A stretch of 64,000 bases of DNA from Syngnathus acus (Eukaryota; Chordata; Actinopteri; Syngnathiformes; Syngnathidae), in the NCBI RefSeq assembly GCF_901709675.1, contig NC_051089.1:20499508-20563507 (forward strand). Direction: 5' to 3'. Both the position numbers and the translations under genes were made by a program. The first letter of the stretch is position 1, and each line of letters starts with the position of its first letter. Positions 1 through 12,429 of the stretch are shown piece after piece. The notes under the pieces are model-generated. The model was given only the letters and a program-made list of their open reading frames with translations, ran no database searches and was not told the DNA's origin.

Positions 1-36
1 GTATACGGCCCCCCTCTGCATTAGACCCGGCCCCCT

Positions 37-142
37 GAACAATACCAGAGACGGAAAAAAATGCTAAACAATACCAGACCCCCTGAACAATACCAGAGAC
101 GGGAAAAAAAATGCTAAACAATACCAGAGACGGAGAAAAAAC
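37..142 (+). repeat. short tandem repeat
   Basis: The phrase ACAATACCAGAGACGG followed by an A-run and ATGCTA recurs about three times with small changes. No coding function is visible. Confidence 0.6.
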
Positions 143-225
143 TACTACGACCTCACTTTGCCCCAGCACGTTTTTACCCTTATGGCCACCCATAACCCAG
201 TCACAGAACGTGAAAGAACGGAATA

Positions 226-451
226 ATGGCAAAAAGGTTGGGTAAGAGAAAAATTGATTCCGAATGCAGGGTATTTAACCCGCAGTGGACACACTTTTTT
301 TTTTTTTCAATTCAAAGAAAAGACTGCTTGTCTCGTCTGTCAAGAGATGGTGGCGGTATTCAAGGAATACAACCTGCGCCGACAATATGAATCCCGTCAC
401 AAAGACAAGTACGCCAGCTTGCAAGGCCAAATGCGAGCAGAAAAGTCCTGA
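226..451 (+). pseudogene. hAT transposase N-terminus with BED-type zinc finger, frameshifted
   Basis: From the ATG at 226 the frame reads a basic start (MAKRLGKRKIDSECRVFNPQW), then meets a run of 13 T. After the run the homologous frame is shifted by one and continues with the C-LVCQ pair, NLRRQYESRH and the KDKYASL block, ending in TGA at 449-451. The CxxC plus a downstream HxxxH-like arrangement fits a BED zinc finger, which in this family binds transposon ends. The T-run replaces residues and causes the frameshift. Family placement is from memory of GTF2IRD2-like proteins; the break is seen directly. Confidence 0.65.
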
Positions 452-568
452 AAGGGGGATCCTGAAAGGGGGATCCTTCCATCTGTGGTCCCTTCTCAAG
501 GTTTCTCATTTTTCTCCCGGTAGGTTTTTCCTTGCCCTTTTGGGAGCTTAAGATCAGGGGATGCTTTG

Positions 569-651
569 AGAATAATTGTCAATTGTTTGTCTATGTGAAG
601 CCCTTTGAGACTGCTTGTGATTTAGGGCTATACAAATAAACTTGACTTGAC
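569..651 (+). mobile_element. L2-type LINE 3' tail fragment
   Basis: Short 5'-truncated LINE tail: GAAGCCCTTTGAGACTGCTT, then GATTTAGGGCTATACAAATA and a CTTGA repeat at the end. The same tail occurs at 39673-39763 and 55083-55165, and a diverged one at 57113-57178, all on the plus strand. It interrupts the hAT remnant between its two coding blocks. Confidence 0.7.
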
Positions 652-672
652 ACCGCGGAGCTTCTTATTTTT

Positions 673-888
673 ATTCGTGGAGTTACCGCAAACTTTGAGA
701 AGTGCGAGGTGCTGGCATCCCTACAAAGCCTGAAAGGCACTACGACTGGGGAGGATATTTTCGACAAAGTATGTAAAACCATGCAACGGTTGGATCTGGA
801 CTGGGCAAAGGTTGCCAGCATCACGACTGACAGGGCCCCAAGTACGGTGGGCGCGTCTCGGGGTTTAATAGGACGCATGAGCTGGTAG
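673..888 (+). pseudogene. hAT transposase core fragment
   Basis: An open frame of 71 codons reads RGVTANFEKCEV, then LQSLKGTTTGEDIF, LDLDWAKVASITTD and a GASRGLIGRM block before TAG at 886-888. This order is characteristic of the middle of GTF2IRD2-like hAT transposases, where the TTD-x-APS motif lies near a catalytic Asp. It continues the element begun at 226 after the L2 tail. The stop truncates it early. Confidence 0.65.
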
Positions 889-1473
889 ATGGAAGAATGG
901 GGTCTCAAGCGAAGTTGAACTTTTACCTAGGATTGTGCACGGCACAGCATAACTTTCTTTCTGTTAAGAACCCACTGAGGGTTATTTGATTTTTTATCGA
1001 GTTCATAAATAGTGTTATTGGCCTATATATTTTCCGCGTTATTTTATTCTGTGAAGAACCCAGAGTGGGCTATTTGATCTCAGAAAGGGTTATTAATATT
1101 TGGATATGTGTGGTGCGCTGGAGTGTCAGCATGTTTTCTGGAAAACACTAATTGATTACATTTAGGGACACCTGTGATTGTCACACTTTTTCTGTTCGAA
1201 ACTGACCCTGGCCCCCCATCAGAGAAGGGAAAAGTTATGTGGCCCTCATTGGAAAAGGTTTGGGGACCCCTGCTTTAAATGAAACAGTCTAAATTTTATT
1301 CCTGCTTGCCTTCGTACAGTTTGGCACTGAGTGATGTTTGAATTGTGGAAGGATTGTAATTGTTCATGACAGGCAGTCTGCATTGTGCTATTTCTTTGTG
1401 ACAACATCCAAAGTTTCTCTGTACTCTTGTCAACTTTTTTGCCCTCATCTAATCCCATTTAAGTAGATTGGTA

Positions 1474-2863
1474 CTGTATTTTTCGCACCAAAAGGTGCAC
1501 TGGATTATAAGGCGCACCCTCATTGAATTTTTTATTTCAGAAATTATTTCATATATAGGGCGCACCGGATTAAAAGGCGCATAAAATAGAAGCTATACTG
1601 CAACAAACTGAGGTTGACTAGGGTTGCGGTATGCATCCACTAGCCAATAACCAATGAGCCCTCTGTAAACAATCGCGTTTCTCAAACTATCTCCTATAAA
1701 ATGATCGGCATTGACTGAAGTTTGATCTAACACATTGGTACTGCTTATCTATGTTTGCCTTCCATATCGATCCGTAAATTTACTCGAAACATTAACAGAG
1801 CAGCCTATTTTGAAATGAAATAACCTCGTGCGTATAGCAGCTATATTATAGCACTAGCCACCCGCAAACTCCCATGAGCCTCAGCTCGCAGACTCCCATG
1901 AGCCTCAGCAAAGTGTCGTGGCAGCCCCCGGTAAACAACCGCGTTTCCGTGGCAGCCCCCTGTAAACAATCGCGTTTCTCAAACTATCTCCTTTAAAATG
2001 ATCGGAACTGACTAAAGTTCGCTCTAACACATTGGTACTGCTTACCTATGCTTCCCTTCCATATCCATCCATCCATCCATCTTCTGTACCGCTTAGTCCC
2101 CACGGGGGTCGCGGGCGTGCTGGAGCCTATCCCAGCGTCATCGGGCAGTAGGCGGGGGACACCCTGAACCGGTTGCCAGCCAATCGCAGGGCACACAGAG
2201 ACAAACAACCATTCGCACTCGCACTCACACCTAGGGACAATTTGGAGCGCTCAATCAGCCTACCAAGCATGTTTTTGGGATGTGGGAGGAAACCGGAGTG
2301 CCCGGAGAAAACCCACGCGGGCCCGGGGAGAACATGCAAACTCCACACAGGGAGGGCCGGAGGTGGAATCGAACCCGCACCCTCCTAACTGTGAGGCGGA
2401 CGTGCTACCCAGTGCGCCACCGAGCCGCCCCTTCCATATCGATCCGTAAATTTACTCGAAACATTAACGGAGCAGCCTATTTTGAAATGAAATAGCCTCG
2501 TGCGTGTAGCAGCCACCCGCAAACTCCCATGAGCCTCAGCTCGCAGACTCCCATGAGCCTCAGTAAAGTGTAGTGGCAGTCCTCTATAAACAATCATGTT
2601 TCTCAAACTCTCTCCCATAAAAGTGATCGGAACCAACTAAAGACTGATTTAACACATTGGTGCTGCTTATTTATGATTCCGTTGGATATTGATCCGTAAA
2701 CGTACTCGAAAACATTAACGGAACAGCCTATTTTGAAATGAAATAGCCTCGCGGGTACAACAGCTATTCAGTGATGCCCCCTGACCACGGTTGGCGTAAT
2801 GCTGGGAAGCGATGTGACCTTCTAATTCTAAGTCGTAATAAAACGTACTGAAACATTTTGGTG
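1474..2863. mobile_element. MITE family B, copy 1 (degenerate, right end lost)
   Basis: The left end follows TA and reads CTGTATTTTTCGCACC, then ATTATAAGGCGCACC, a diverged version of the family B terminus seen intact at 36441 and 57374. Inside are degenerate copies of the family's ~250-bp minisatellite (markers CAATCGCGTTTCTCAAAC and CCCATGAGCCTCAG). A SINE is nested at 2065-2429. The body stops at about 2863 within ACTGAAACATTTTGG, where the intact copies continue to their right terminus, so the right end has been deleted or replaced by the adjoining LTR. More diverged than copies 2 and 3, hence probably older. Confidence 0.7.
2065..2429 (-). mobile_element. tRNA-derived SINE, copy 1
   Basis: Read on the minus strand it starts GGCGGCTCGGTGGCGCACTG (A box TGGCGCACTGG) and has a perfect B box, GGTTCGATTCC. 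It ends in AAGCGGTACAGAAG plus a GGAT repeat. It is flanked by a 10-bp duplication, CCTTCCATAT, at 2055-2064 and 2430-2439, showing target-primed insertion into MITE B. Other copies are at 31947 and 51381. It is a pol III-type element, not a functional tRNA gene. Confidence 0.85.
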
Positions 2864-2865
2864 AT

Positions 2866-3309
<444 letters not shown>

Positions 3310-3320
3310 TTCTCCCCTCC
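3310..3320 (-). other. polypurine tract
   Basis: Immediately upstream of the 3' LTR on the minus strand is GGAGGGGAGAA, directly followed by TGTAGTG. This is the expected position and composition of the plus-strand primer of an LTR retroelement. Confidence 0.6.
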
Positions 3321-4044
3321 GGGACTTTATAAATGTCCCAAAAACGGTCTAACAAGAGATGACATCGGTAAACATCCAAAAATCTTCACCCAACCAAATT
3401 TTCTGGTCACGTCTACAATTTGGCCTATACCTGCACAGCCTATATCACGCTCGAGGCATGCTACTTAAGGTTATTTTAACTAGAAAAGCTCAAACTACTT
3501 TGGTATCCAATTGCTCCCTGACAGCAATCTGAGGCCTCTCAGGAACCACAAATAAAGAAAATTGAAGTCCACATTATCCAAATGACGATAACCACCCCCC
3601 TTAGGTAATACCTCAACACCGTCGATAATTTGCGAAGTAATGAATTTGGCGTGGTCCATTAGAAACCTCAAAAGGTTGCCGGCCCTCCCTCGAGAAAAAA
3701 CCCTGCCAGTCTAATGACATGGAAAAAGAGGGAGGCCCTTTCTAACATCCTCAGTGATTCCCTCCACCTGGCGTCAGCCAGGTACAAGGAGTCCTGGCAC
3801 ATATCACAATCCACAAAACAGTATGAGCTCACAAACCAGTAAGGAAAAGAAATGACAGGTTCACCGACCGCTAAACAGTCAAAGTGCATTGTCATAATGT
3901 TAATATGTGACAAGGTAAACGAATAAGATAAAGTAATGCAGCATGTAGTCATCAGATAAAGTAATGAATGATATAATATTGACGCAACATCACAGCATAC
4001 TGCAACGTTGAAGCGCCCTCAGTGTTGCCCCCCTTGCATATGTA
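3321..4044. other. LARD-like element interior, left part
   Basis: No recognised gene. On the minus strand a 54-codon open frame (about 3498-3659) starts MDHAKFITSQIIDG and another of 94 codons lies at 3668-3952. Neither resembles a family I know, and both may be chance. Confidence 0.4.
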
Positions 4045-5098
4045 CAGTGCCTTGCGAAAGTATTCGGCCCCCTTGAACCTTTCAACATTTCGCGACATTT
4101 CAGGCTTCAAACATAAAGATATAAAAGTTTAATTTTTTGCCAAGAATCAACAAGTGGGACACAATCGTGAAGTGGAACGAAATTTATTGGATAATTTAAA
4201 CTTTTTTAACAAATAAAAAACTGAAAAGTGGGGCGTGCAATATTATTCGGCCCCCTTGCGCTTTGTAGCGCCACCTTTTGCTGCAATTACAGCTGCAAGT
4301 CGCTTGGGGTATGTCTCTATCAGTTTTGCACATCGAGAGACTGGAACTCTTGCCCATTCTTCCTTGCAAAACAGCTCGAGCTCAGTGAGGTTGGATGGAG
4401 AGCGTTTGTGAACAGCAGTCTTCAGCTCTTTCCACAGATTCTCGATTGGATTCAGGTCTGGACTTTGACTTGGCCATACTAACACCTGGATACGTCTATT
4501 TGTGAACCATTCCATTGTAGATTTGGAGGGACGGCCGGGTCTTGGTAGATTTGCAGTGGTCTGATACTCCTTCCATTTCAATATAATTGCTTGCACAGTG
4601 CTCCTTGAGATGTTTAAAGCTTGGGAAATCTTTTTGTAACCAAATCCGGCTTTAAACTTCTCCACAACAGTATCTCGGACCTGCCTGGTGTGTTCCTTTG
4701 TCTTCATGGTTCTCTCTGCGCTTTAAACAGAACCCTGAGACTATCAAAGAGCAGGTGCATTTATACGGAGACTTGATTACACACAGGTGCATTCTATTTA
4801 TCATCATCAGTCATTTAGGACAACATTGGATCATTCAAAGATCCTCACTGAACTTCTGGAGTGAGTTTGCTGCACTGAAAGTAAAGGGGCCGAATAATAT
4901 TGCACGCCCCACTTTTCAGTTTTTTATTTGTTATAAAAGTTTAAATTATCCAATAAATTTTGTTCCACTTCACGATTGTGTCCCACTTGTTGTTGATTCT
5001 TGACAAAAAATTAAAATTTTATATCTTTATGTTTGAAGCCTGAAATGTCGCGAAATGTTGAAAGGTTCAAGGGGGCCGAATACTTTCGCAAGGCACTG
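4045..5098 (-). mobile_element. Tc1-like transposon, long inverted repeats, internal deletion
   Basis: Terminal inverted repeats of about 205 bp run from 4045 and from 5098 inward, starting CAGTGCCTTGCGAAAGTATT and differing at few positions. TA flanks both ends (4043-4044 and 5099-5100). Each arm carries two direct copies of an ATTCGGCCCCCTT motif, one at the outer end (about 4059-4074) and one at the inner end (about 4243-4260), the IR/DR layout of Sleeping Beauty-type Tc1 elements. The single ORF inside is a shortened transposase. It lies within the LTR element. Confidence 0.9.
4243..4707 (-). pseudogene. Tc1 transposase, in-frame deletion derivative (154 aa)
   Basis: The intact frame starts at the ATG at 4707. 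Residues 1-62 form the N-terminal helix-turn-helix DNA-binding region (KISQALNISRSTVQAIILKW, then the GRPSK hook). This is joined directly to the C-terminal catalytic end: WPSQSPDLNPIENLW, where the E of IENLW is the third acidic residue of the DD34E triad, and a final LIETYPKRLAAVI segment. A complete Tc1 transposase is about 340 residues; the middle, including both catalytic Asp residues, is missing. It cannot cut DNA, but the end-binding domain is intact and in frame. The stop lies in the inner terminal-repeat motif. Confidence 0.85.
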
Positions 5099-5530
5099 TA
5101 AGTGCCTGTCGATGCAAAGTCCAGTCCACTGAATGCTCAGTAGTGAATTGCGCCGGGATCACTGCCCAGGGCCTGCCGTCCATCCAAAATCTTTATGTCC
5201 ACTTCACCGTCCTCAGAGTCTCTTTCCAGGCCCCGGTCAGCGTCCACGGGTTCTGCAATAATTGAGAGCCACTGCCAGTATTTAACGATGACTACAGCAC
5301 AGAACCTTGAGTTGCAATGAAAAAAGCAGCAATGCCCAGCGTAGGCCCCCTTCGGTCACCCCTTGTAAACGACATCTCCATAACCAGTCGTCAGCAAACA
5401 AAATCTTCTCTTTTGGGGTTGATTGGGGCACGGGGACGATTGGTGGTCGTCGTCTCATCGAAGTGCTCAGTAGAACCTCCGAGCGTTCTCGGCATCTACT
5501 CCTATGATCCAGAGGCCCACGTGATCCCTG
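5099..5530. other. LARD-like element interior, no gene seen
   Basis: Ordinary mixed sequence between the Tc1 element and an AAAC microsatellite. Small open frames here overlap in several frames and match nothing I recognise. Confidence 0.4.
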
Positions 5531-5594
5531 AAACAAACAAACAAACAAACAAACAAACAAACAAACAAACAAACAAACAAACAAACAAACAAAC
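5531..5594. repeat. (CAAA)n microsatellite
   Basis: Sixteen uninterrupted tetranucleotide units. They create a false FVCL-repeat reading frame on the minus strand. Confidence 0.95.
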
Positions 5595-8500
5595 ACTCCC
5601 CCCCAGGAGTTATGAATTATCCCCCATATTTCTCGTCGTGCTGTCAGTCTCGCAAGATCCCTCCTGTAGCAGAGTAACTTCTACCTGTTCAAGTTAGCCT
5701 TTCCTGCTGCAGCTGTCACTGTCTGAAGTCCTGTCAATCAGTCTTTGCCATCGCTCTTTCCCAGTCCAAATATTAATTTTTCACTCCAACTTTCCTCTTT
5801 GATTCAAATTTTTCTCAGTATTCTCAAATGAGTATCAGTCCCGTCAGTTTTGTTCACCCAATTTGTTTATGTACATTATCTTTGTCTCCCCTTCAAGTCA
5901 CCTCACTGTTCAAATCAGTCACCCTTTTGAAGCAGTGGACCTGTAATTTTCCCAAAATGATTTAACTATTCAACTCTTTTCAGTATTTGTTATGCAAATT
6001 AACCCTCTTAAAATGTGTTCTTAAATACTTTCCCTTCAATGGCAGCTTTAATGCATTCATATGTTTATGTAAATATGTGTATATGTCACTTCTCCCTATT
6101 CCTTGTTTCTGGTCCAGTTTCCTATTTTATTTAATTACCTTCCAAACATTTGTTGTCTATTGCGCTGCAGTCTAAACCCTATTAGATGTATGATTTGTCA
6201 TCATTTGTGCTTTTCCTTTGACCCACTTTAACCGTTACTGTCGCTAGATTGTTACCACGCTTTGCATCCATTCCAGATTGTTGTCTCCCATTAACTCCTT
6301 TCCTTTCGAGATGCTTCTTCTGCTCCTTCCATCACTGCCTGTTGAATTCTGGCACGTCCTGTTAAAGCCTCAAAAATAATTGAATCCGAAAAAACATTGA
6401 ATGTCACAAATAGCTTTTATATCTACTTACTCATTTAAATGTAACCCCACCCCCCTTGACACATTCACCCAATGTGTCATTAGGCATTCAAAGAGGAACT
6501 GGCAAAATGTCCTACCGCATCATCATATGCCTTGCAGCCAGTTTGTCGAACCTTTCACTCATCCAGGACCGTCATCCCCAAGTTCCTGAAAATTGACTGT
6601 CCACCCCACACTCGGCAACCGAAACAAAAATCATCGCACCCCTGCCAGTGAGCATACAGCCCTGCTGACAGCGGACACTTGTGCTCACCTAAACTACACA
6701 GGCATCGAGTATCAAAACATAAAAATAGACACACAATGAATCATGGCGCCCGGGGATTCTTTCCTGAAAATCATCAATCATCAAAAAAATCAAAAGGGTT
6801 AGGGTTAACATTTTCACACGAATTCAACATAAACTCTCCAAGACTGCAATCGACAACCTGCAAAATTAATACAAGTTATAAAACAACCAGCAATCTGCTC
6901 CTTGGCTGGCGGTTGATGCTGCAATAAGTCAAGTGACGCACAGAAACAAAGCAAAGCTTGCACTTGCCACAAGCAAGCTTAAGTTTCAAATGTTTGGTTG
7001 TCATCCACATAGTCAGTCATCCCGTGAGTCCAAGTTTGTCATGTCATATCGTCCATCGTCCTCGTGTTTGATATTAGTCCTGTTTTGTCCATCCGTGTTA
7101 CTGAAATTGGCCTTCTCCATGAACTATTTTGTTGTTCATGGTGCCTTTGATTAACCATCAGCTGTTAGTTAAGGTTAAAACTCGTCACTCATCAATCTTG
7201 GGTATTCCAGTCTCATGTGAGAGGAATCTTACCCTCAACTGTGACCCTTTCATACCAACTCCAAAATACTTTGGCCTTTCACACTGCCCCCGACACACAT
7301 ACACATTCCTAACCACACAAGTGCCAATACATTCGCCTTCATCGCTCAGCTCTCATTCCACAACAAACAAATTTAGTATGTAAGTGAGCAGGTAATCAGT
7401 GAATACTGAAGGTAACCCTTCATTTCTGGATGTTCTTCTCAATTAAATATGTCACAACCGTACCGCACCTTTACTGTAAAACTGTCAATTAACTGCCTAA
7501 AAAATTCAGTTATTTCTACTGCTGAGCCTGTTCAAGGGTGAGCATGGGGAAAGAAGCAGCCTCAGATGGTCCTTAAATAATTTTATCCTAATCAATCAGT
7601 CTGATTGAACAGCTGGGTAAAGATACTCAAAAGGCTCCCTCCGACAGTCTACTCCACTATGTAGTTTTCACTTTGCCATGTCAATGCATTTGTTATTCGA
7701 GTCCTATCACATTTGTCATCTCGTTAACCTGTCACTTTGTGTGACTCTTATGCAGCATTATTCTTAACTGTCAAAAGTTTCCATGGCTGTTATTCCTTGA
7801 ACTTATCGGACTTTCTGACACCAGAATTCCCAGTGAGGTGTAATTAACTTCTAATTTATTAATTAGGTCCATTGAACAATCTAGCCACCTCTTGACCGCA
7901 TCCTATTGGGTCCTAATGTCCTATTTTCATCTCCAAGTTGTCAATGTCTAAATGTCTAATTGTTAAGCTGGATGGGCTAAATGTGATCCTACTCTTATTT
8001 CGTACAGTTTAGCCTATCTGTTTTATCCAAATTTATCCTCTGATTATGATGCTTTTCCCTTTCTCTGTAACACTACACATTTTGCTCCTTATTTATTTAT
8101 TTATTTATCTATCTTTTATCAAGACTCCTCAGTTGTGTCAAGCTCAGTGCCCAAGCAAGCTTCCATCCACTTTGACCTAAGCTCCACCAAGTTTGATAAA
8201 GCCTCGGCAAGGAGTCCGGTTTGCTTGATGCACATTTCATGTTTCATGTGTCTTTCGCAGCACCTCATTGTCAAGTTGTTGTCTTTAGTTGTAGCCTCAG
8301 AGCCAACTCATTCCTCACTCTCGGATGAGTCCATTTTCAACTGAGTCCATTCTCATCTTGTAAGTTCCTTCACTCTTTGTACTCGCCTCAGAGGATGTCG
8401 TTTTCCTCCGGAGCGTTGTGCTCCCCCCAAGCACAAATATAGTCCTTCTTTGCTCTTGCAAAAGGTCAAAGGTGCCTCAGAGCCATGCACCGTTTTCTTG

Positions 8501-10080
8501 TTGTTCTCAGCTGTCGGTGGAGTCTCGGGATCGAGTTTCAGGGTCACTGATGGATACTGGAAAAGACAGACTGGGAAACCAAACTTAAAATATCGTCTTC
8601 CAATTAGCCATTAATTTCATAATACCTTTTGTTAATCAAACTTCAAATTCTACTATTAACAACAATTTAATATATTTGAGAAAAACGGCGCCTTTCCTTC
8701 ATGAGCTCTCTTGTGATGGACCTTATTTGAACCATTTTAAAGTGGCAGATTACCCCAAACTTAAAATTGCAAGTCTTACTGTGATTTCTCTCACTTATAC
8801 TGTAATTTCCAGAAGCTCATCCTATTTTCAGGCTACATTCTATCGTTTGTTTTCCTGCCTTTGATTTTATGCAATCCTCTCCATCACCTTTCCTCCTTTC
8901 CTGATTTGAGCCTTCAATTTCAGATAAAGTTTCCAAATTTTGCGTACGGAATGTACATTATTCATAATTAACTCATATTCCAAACATAGCATCATCTCTT
9001 TTTTGACCTCAGTACTATTGGTATTATGCTCACTTACCTATATTACTGGACTATCTTGAATTTTTAATTCTCTGCCACTACATCGAAGGCCATTTCTCAG
9101 CTGTTCACTTTTCCCATGCTCCTGTTAGGCTCCGTCTCTCTCTCTCTCTCTCGTGTAACGTCAGAGCTCCAGCTGCCGCTGTGGCCCTCACTTGATACCT
9201 CTCTTGCTCTCATAAATTAGTGTTGACCGGTCTAGTTTTCTTTAGACACTCAAATCACCTATATTTGTGTTGTAGTGGTTAGCCCTCGCATGCTCCTACT
9301 CCACCTGTTAGACGGCTGTTAAACATTAATTCTAAGTTCATTCTGTGTCTCTATGTCCTCCTGGAGACAACGGATGTATCCGCCGTCTCAGGTTTTTTAT
9401 GTAACAGAAAATCAGAAGTATTGAGGAGAGCCCCAAAGAAACGAGTATCAATAATTTGTTTTCAATTTTGTCATCCTTTCAGCAGTTTAAATTAACAAGT
9501 TGAGCTTTTCTTCAGATCCAATTTCCCGTTCCTCTCAGAATGCTAAAAGGGAGCGCCAGTTGGCCCTAGTAGGGTCCCTCATTATTTACGAGGGGGCCAC
9601 ACTCTTCTGCCACCGCTTGTTGTCGTCCCAGCCAATTTTTCTTCAGATACATCTATATTGGTGTCGTATTGGGTAACACACGCATGCTCCTGTTAGACAG
9701 CTGTGGAACATTAATTCTCCTGGGTTACAGTTATACCCGTGTACCCTCCTTGTTGGTTATGCATTCTTTTGCTCCTTCAGCATTCCGTCTTCCATCATTT
9801 TGTCATAGTTCCTCTCGCTGCTGGCCGCGCAGGCCCCTAAAATGGGCATAACTCCGGCCCTGCGCGCGGCCCCGACGTCACCCGAGCGGGGAGGGTCCAG
9901 CCTTGAAACACAGTGGGCAGGTACAGGTTGGCCACCCTGCCGCCCAGGGGGCCGGATCCCCCTCCCCGCGCGTGCAGCGCAGGCGGGCATGCGCCCCAAA
10001 GCAACAAGAGCACACCATCCTATCCGTTCCTTTTGCTGCTTCTACAAGCAAACATGCTCACACCCATGCGCACTTATGAG
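5595..10080. other. pyrimidine-rich plus strand, no gene recognised
   Basis: About 4.5 kb without an open frame longer than about 85 codons. The plus strand is visibly enriched in C and T, so the minus (element sense) strand is purine-rich, as LTR-element interiors often are. Two related stretches at about 9267-9360 and 9657-9750 share CGCATGCTCCT and GTTAGACRGCTG phrases and look like an internal duplication. I see no protease, RT or integrase motifs. Confidence 0.4.
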
Positions 10081-10255
10081 CACAACCACACACACGCACG
10101 TACTCACGAGCACGTACACACACACTCACTCACGGACACGCACACACACACACACACACACGCACGTACTACCGAGCACGTACACACACACACACACTCA
10201 CTCACGGACACATACCCATAGGATCACGCAACCACACACACACACACACACATGG
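10081..10255. repeat. compound (CA)n repeat
   Basis: CA-rich tract with CGTACTCACGAG and CTCACTCACGGACAC interruptions occurring twice, i.e. a duplicated higher-order block inside a dinucleotide repeat. Confidence 0.85.
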
Positions 10256-11559
10256 GATCTCAAACGTCTCTCCACGCGCACGTCTTACTTAACTTCTGTT
10301 TCATTTCGTTTCTAATAGCGCTGTATATTTTCCCTTTTATTCTGCAGAATTTAACTTAAGTGTGCACACAAATTACTTTTCTCACATGGTATACCAATAT
10401 TAAACCCCCCAGAGGCCTCTTTTCCACGTTTTCCATTCTACACAAGAGCCGCGCAGCACCTTCGTCCAATAGCGGTCTGCCGCAGGCTCCAATTGATCGA
10501 ACTTTGACAGACGTGCATGCTATTACAGTACGCCTCGACAAGACGGAATCGAACCGTGTCGAGAAATCGAACTAGCTACCTGGATATTCGAGACCGACAG
10601 CCCTTCGAGTTTACCTGTGGGGCTCTTGCACCAGCGTTTAAATCGAGGAGCCTTGTAACCCACAAACACTTCTAATCCGATCAGTGCCCAAACGACGTGG
10701 CTCGCGCGCTTCCTTCTCTTCGGCACCCTTAGAGGGTCTGGCCGGATCTCTTTCCACATTCATTCTCACAGTTACGGATGCCAAGGCTGCGCACTTTTCC
10801 TATTTGCCAAACGCGGTCAGCGCAAGCCTCCCTTTTTCGTTCGGCCTTGACGGAGACTAACCCGGCCACCGAACATCTCGACAATTCGCACTTGGCCCGT
10901 ACGGCCATTGGGTGCGACTGCAGTGTCTCGGCTTTTCCCAGGAACTTCATCTGGGGGCAGGTCGTCTCCTGTCGCAACAGTGTTCAATCGTATCTGTGTT
11001 TTCGCCTCAATCACACAGCTAAAATTTCTATCCTCCATCGGATCTGTCGCCAAACTCAAGTGCACGTTTTATGGGACTTTCTGCTATTCTTTTCTTGTGA
11101 CGGCCAATTCAGCGATGTCCCAGACATCCTGTCCCGTCACGTGCCACTTCCTTGGGGCATTTCTTTTTCCTCATTCATCATTCTCACCAGACATGTCACT
11201 CACTCCGCTGTGCACATTCCCCATTAAGTTTTAAGTTACTGTTCACTTTTTATTTTTTATTTTTTATTTATTTTTTCCTATTTTTATTTTACTTTTCTTT
11301 TGCTGTTTCTATTTGGGGGCCACTCCCCCTTCAAAAGTCGAATTATGACGACTTTTGACTAGGAGAGACAACTTCCCCCCGGAACAGGCCATCAGATTCG
11401 TTTGTAACTGCCCCCCTTGGGGGCCAGACCCCCCCCCCTTTCCAAGAACGAGCATGCCGCGGCAACTGTGAGCAAAGCATCTCACCTCAATTACAGCCCG
11501 CTGGCCGGCCGCTGGATTCTCGCTCAGAAAGCGGGCGGGAATTCCCCGGGGGAACACGA
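10256..11559. other. LARD-like element 5' leader region, no gene recognised
   Basis: GC-richer than 5595-10080. Minus-strand open frames of 78-120 codons (10523-10759, 10729-10977, 10817-11065, 11309-11671) overlap one another and show no gag-like features such as a zinc knuckle. Sequence just below the primer-binding site has G/C runs and then a T/A-rich stretch (11230-11300). Confidence 0.4.
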
Positions 11560-11577
11560 ATCCTATTCGTGACGCCA
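11560..11577 (-). other. primer-binding site candidate
   Basis: On the minus strand, four bases after the LTR end, the sequence reads TGGCGTCACGAATAGGAT. Position and the initial TGG fit a retroelement primer-binding site. I cannot assign the tRNA with confidence. Confidence 0.55.
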
Positions 11578-11581
11578 AAAA

Positions 11582-12082
11582 TGTGGTGAATGATCTTTGT
11601 TGCTTAGCTGGTCTCCAAAAAACACTCGGTGGACGATGGCTGGCCCAGGGAAGGAAGCACTCCAGTGACACACGGCTGATTGGGAAAAGATTTTATTCAA
11701 CCGATGTCAGAGTGATGTCTCTCCAAAAATTCGAGTGGCCCCAAAAGCAAAGATGTTTCAGCTCCCAAAAGCAAAGATGTTCGCCCCGTTCTCTCTCTCT
11801 CTCTCTCTCTCCTTCTATCTGTTCTCCCCCATCATTTGTACTTCGTAAGCCAACAGCTGCGGTTCGAGTCTCACCCTACTGGTTACTTCCGATGCCCTTA
11901 AAAGGGCATGGACAAAGGTCTTCCTGGTCACGGACGAATGGCCCTTCCATATTCTAAGTACCTACACATTACTGAAACTAGAGCTTCTCTGTACCGCAAA
12001 AATAGCTTAGGGTCTTCTCACTGCTGCTAGGTCTCCATCTAAGGTGACATACAGAGACGCATAGAATCCAAATTTCACTACA
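11582..12082 (-). repeat. 5' LTR of the LARD-like element (501 bp)
   Basis: On the minus strand it begins TGTAGTGA and ends TCACCACA, an imperfect terminal inverted repeat of the TG..CA type. A polyadenylation signal (GAATAAAATC) lies near 11695. It holds a short CT tract and the GGTTCGAGTCTC phrase that also occurs in the 3' LTR. No target duplication can be checked because the other end is truncated. Confidence 0.7.
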
Positions 12083-12429
12083 GTACATTGACAATTTAGC
12101 TAATATTAACTGATAGAAATTAGAACATTTGATTTTTTTTTTTTTCTAGAAATGAAATAATTCTATGCATTTTATTAGAAGGCCTTTTTCTGTGTCTGCA
12201 TAATTATCGCACAAAAGAATGTCCAGAATTTAAATTTTTCACATTACAAACGTTTGGAATTAACTGCATAAGAGAAGTCTCACAATTCACTCTAGGAATA
12301 TGTTGAAAGTCCTCCTAGGAGAGATGAAGCTTTTCAAGCTGCAAAGATGAGACACTTTATATTTTCTTCCACTTTCCCTTTGGGTCGGCGCAATGATCAG
12401 GTCCACATAGTACATTTTATGTCAACTCA
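12083..12429. other. unannotated spacer
   Basis: AT-rich sequence between the LTR and the 3' tail of the next LINE. Nothing recognised. Confidence 0.5.

Larger units (their letters stand above)
1..1272 (+). mobile_element. decayed hAT DNA transposon (left end outside window)
   Basis: Two blocks of transposase-like coding sequence (226-451 and 673-888) are followed by a right terminus at about 1241-1272. That terminus ends in GGGGACCCCTG, the usual hAT end (inverse of CAGGGGTCCCC), and is followed by CTTTAAAT, a candidate half of an 8-bp target duplication. The blocks resemble the BED-finger and catalytic-core regions of transposases related to vertebrate GTF2IRD2/Charlie-type proteins. An L2 3' tail (569-651) lies between them. 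Frames are broken, so this copy is dead. The left terminus is not in the window. Confidence 0.7.

Noticed and set aside
5282-5596. Minus-strand FVCL-repeat protein
   Set aside because: Translation of the CAAA microsatellite.
6797-6811. Telomere-like GGGTTAGGGTTAA
   Set aside because: Only two units; no array.
9842-10315. 157-codon frame rich in Thr and His
   Set aside because: Translation of the CA repeat with GC-rich flank; no homology seen.
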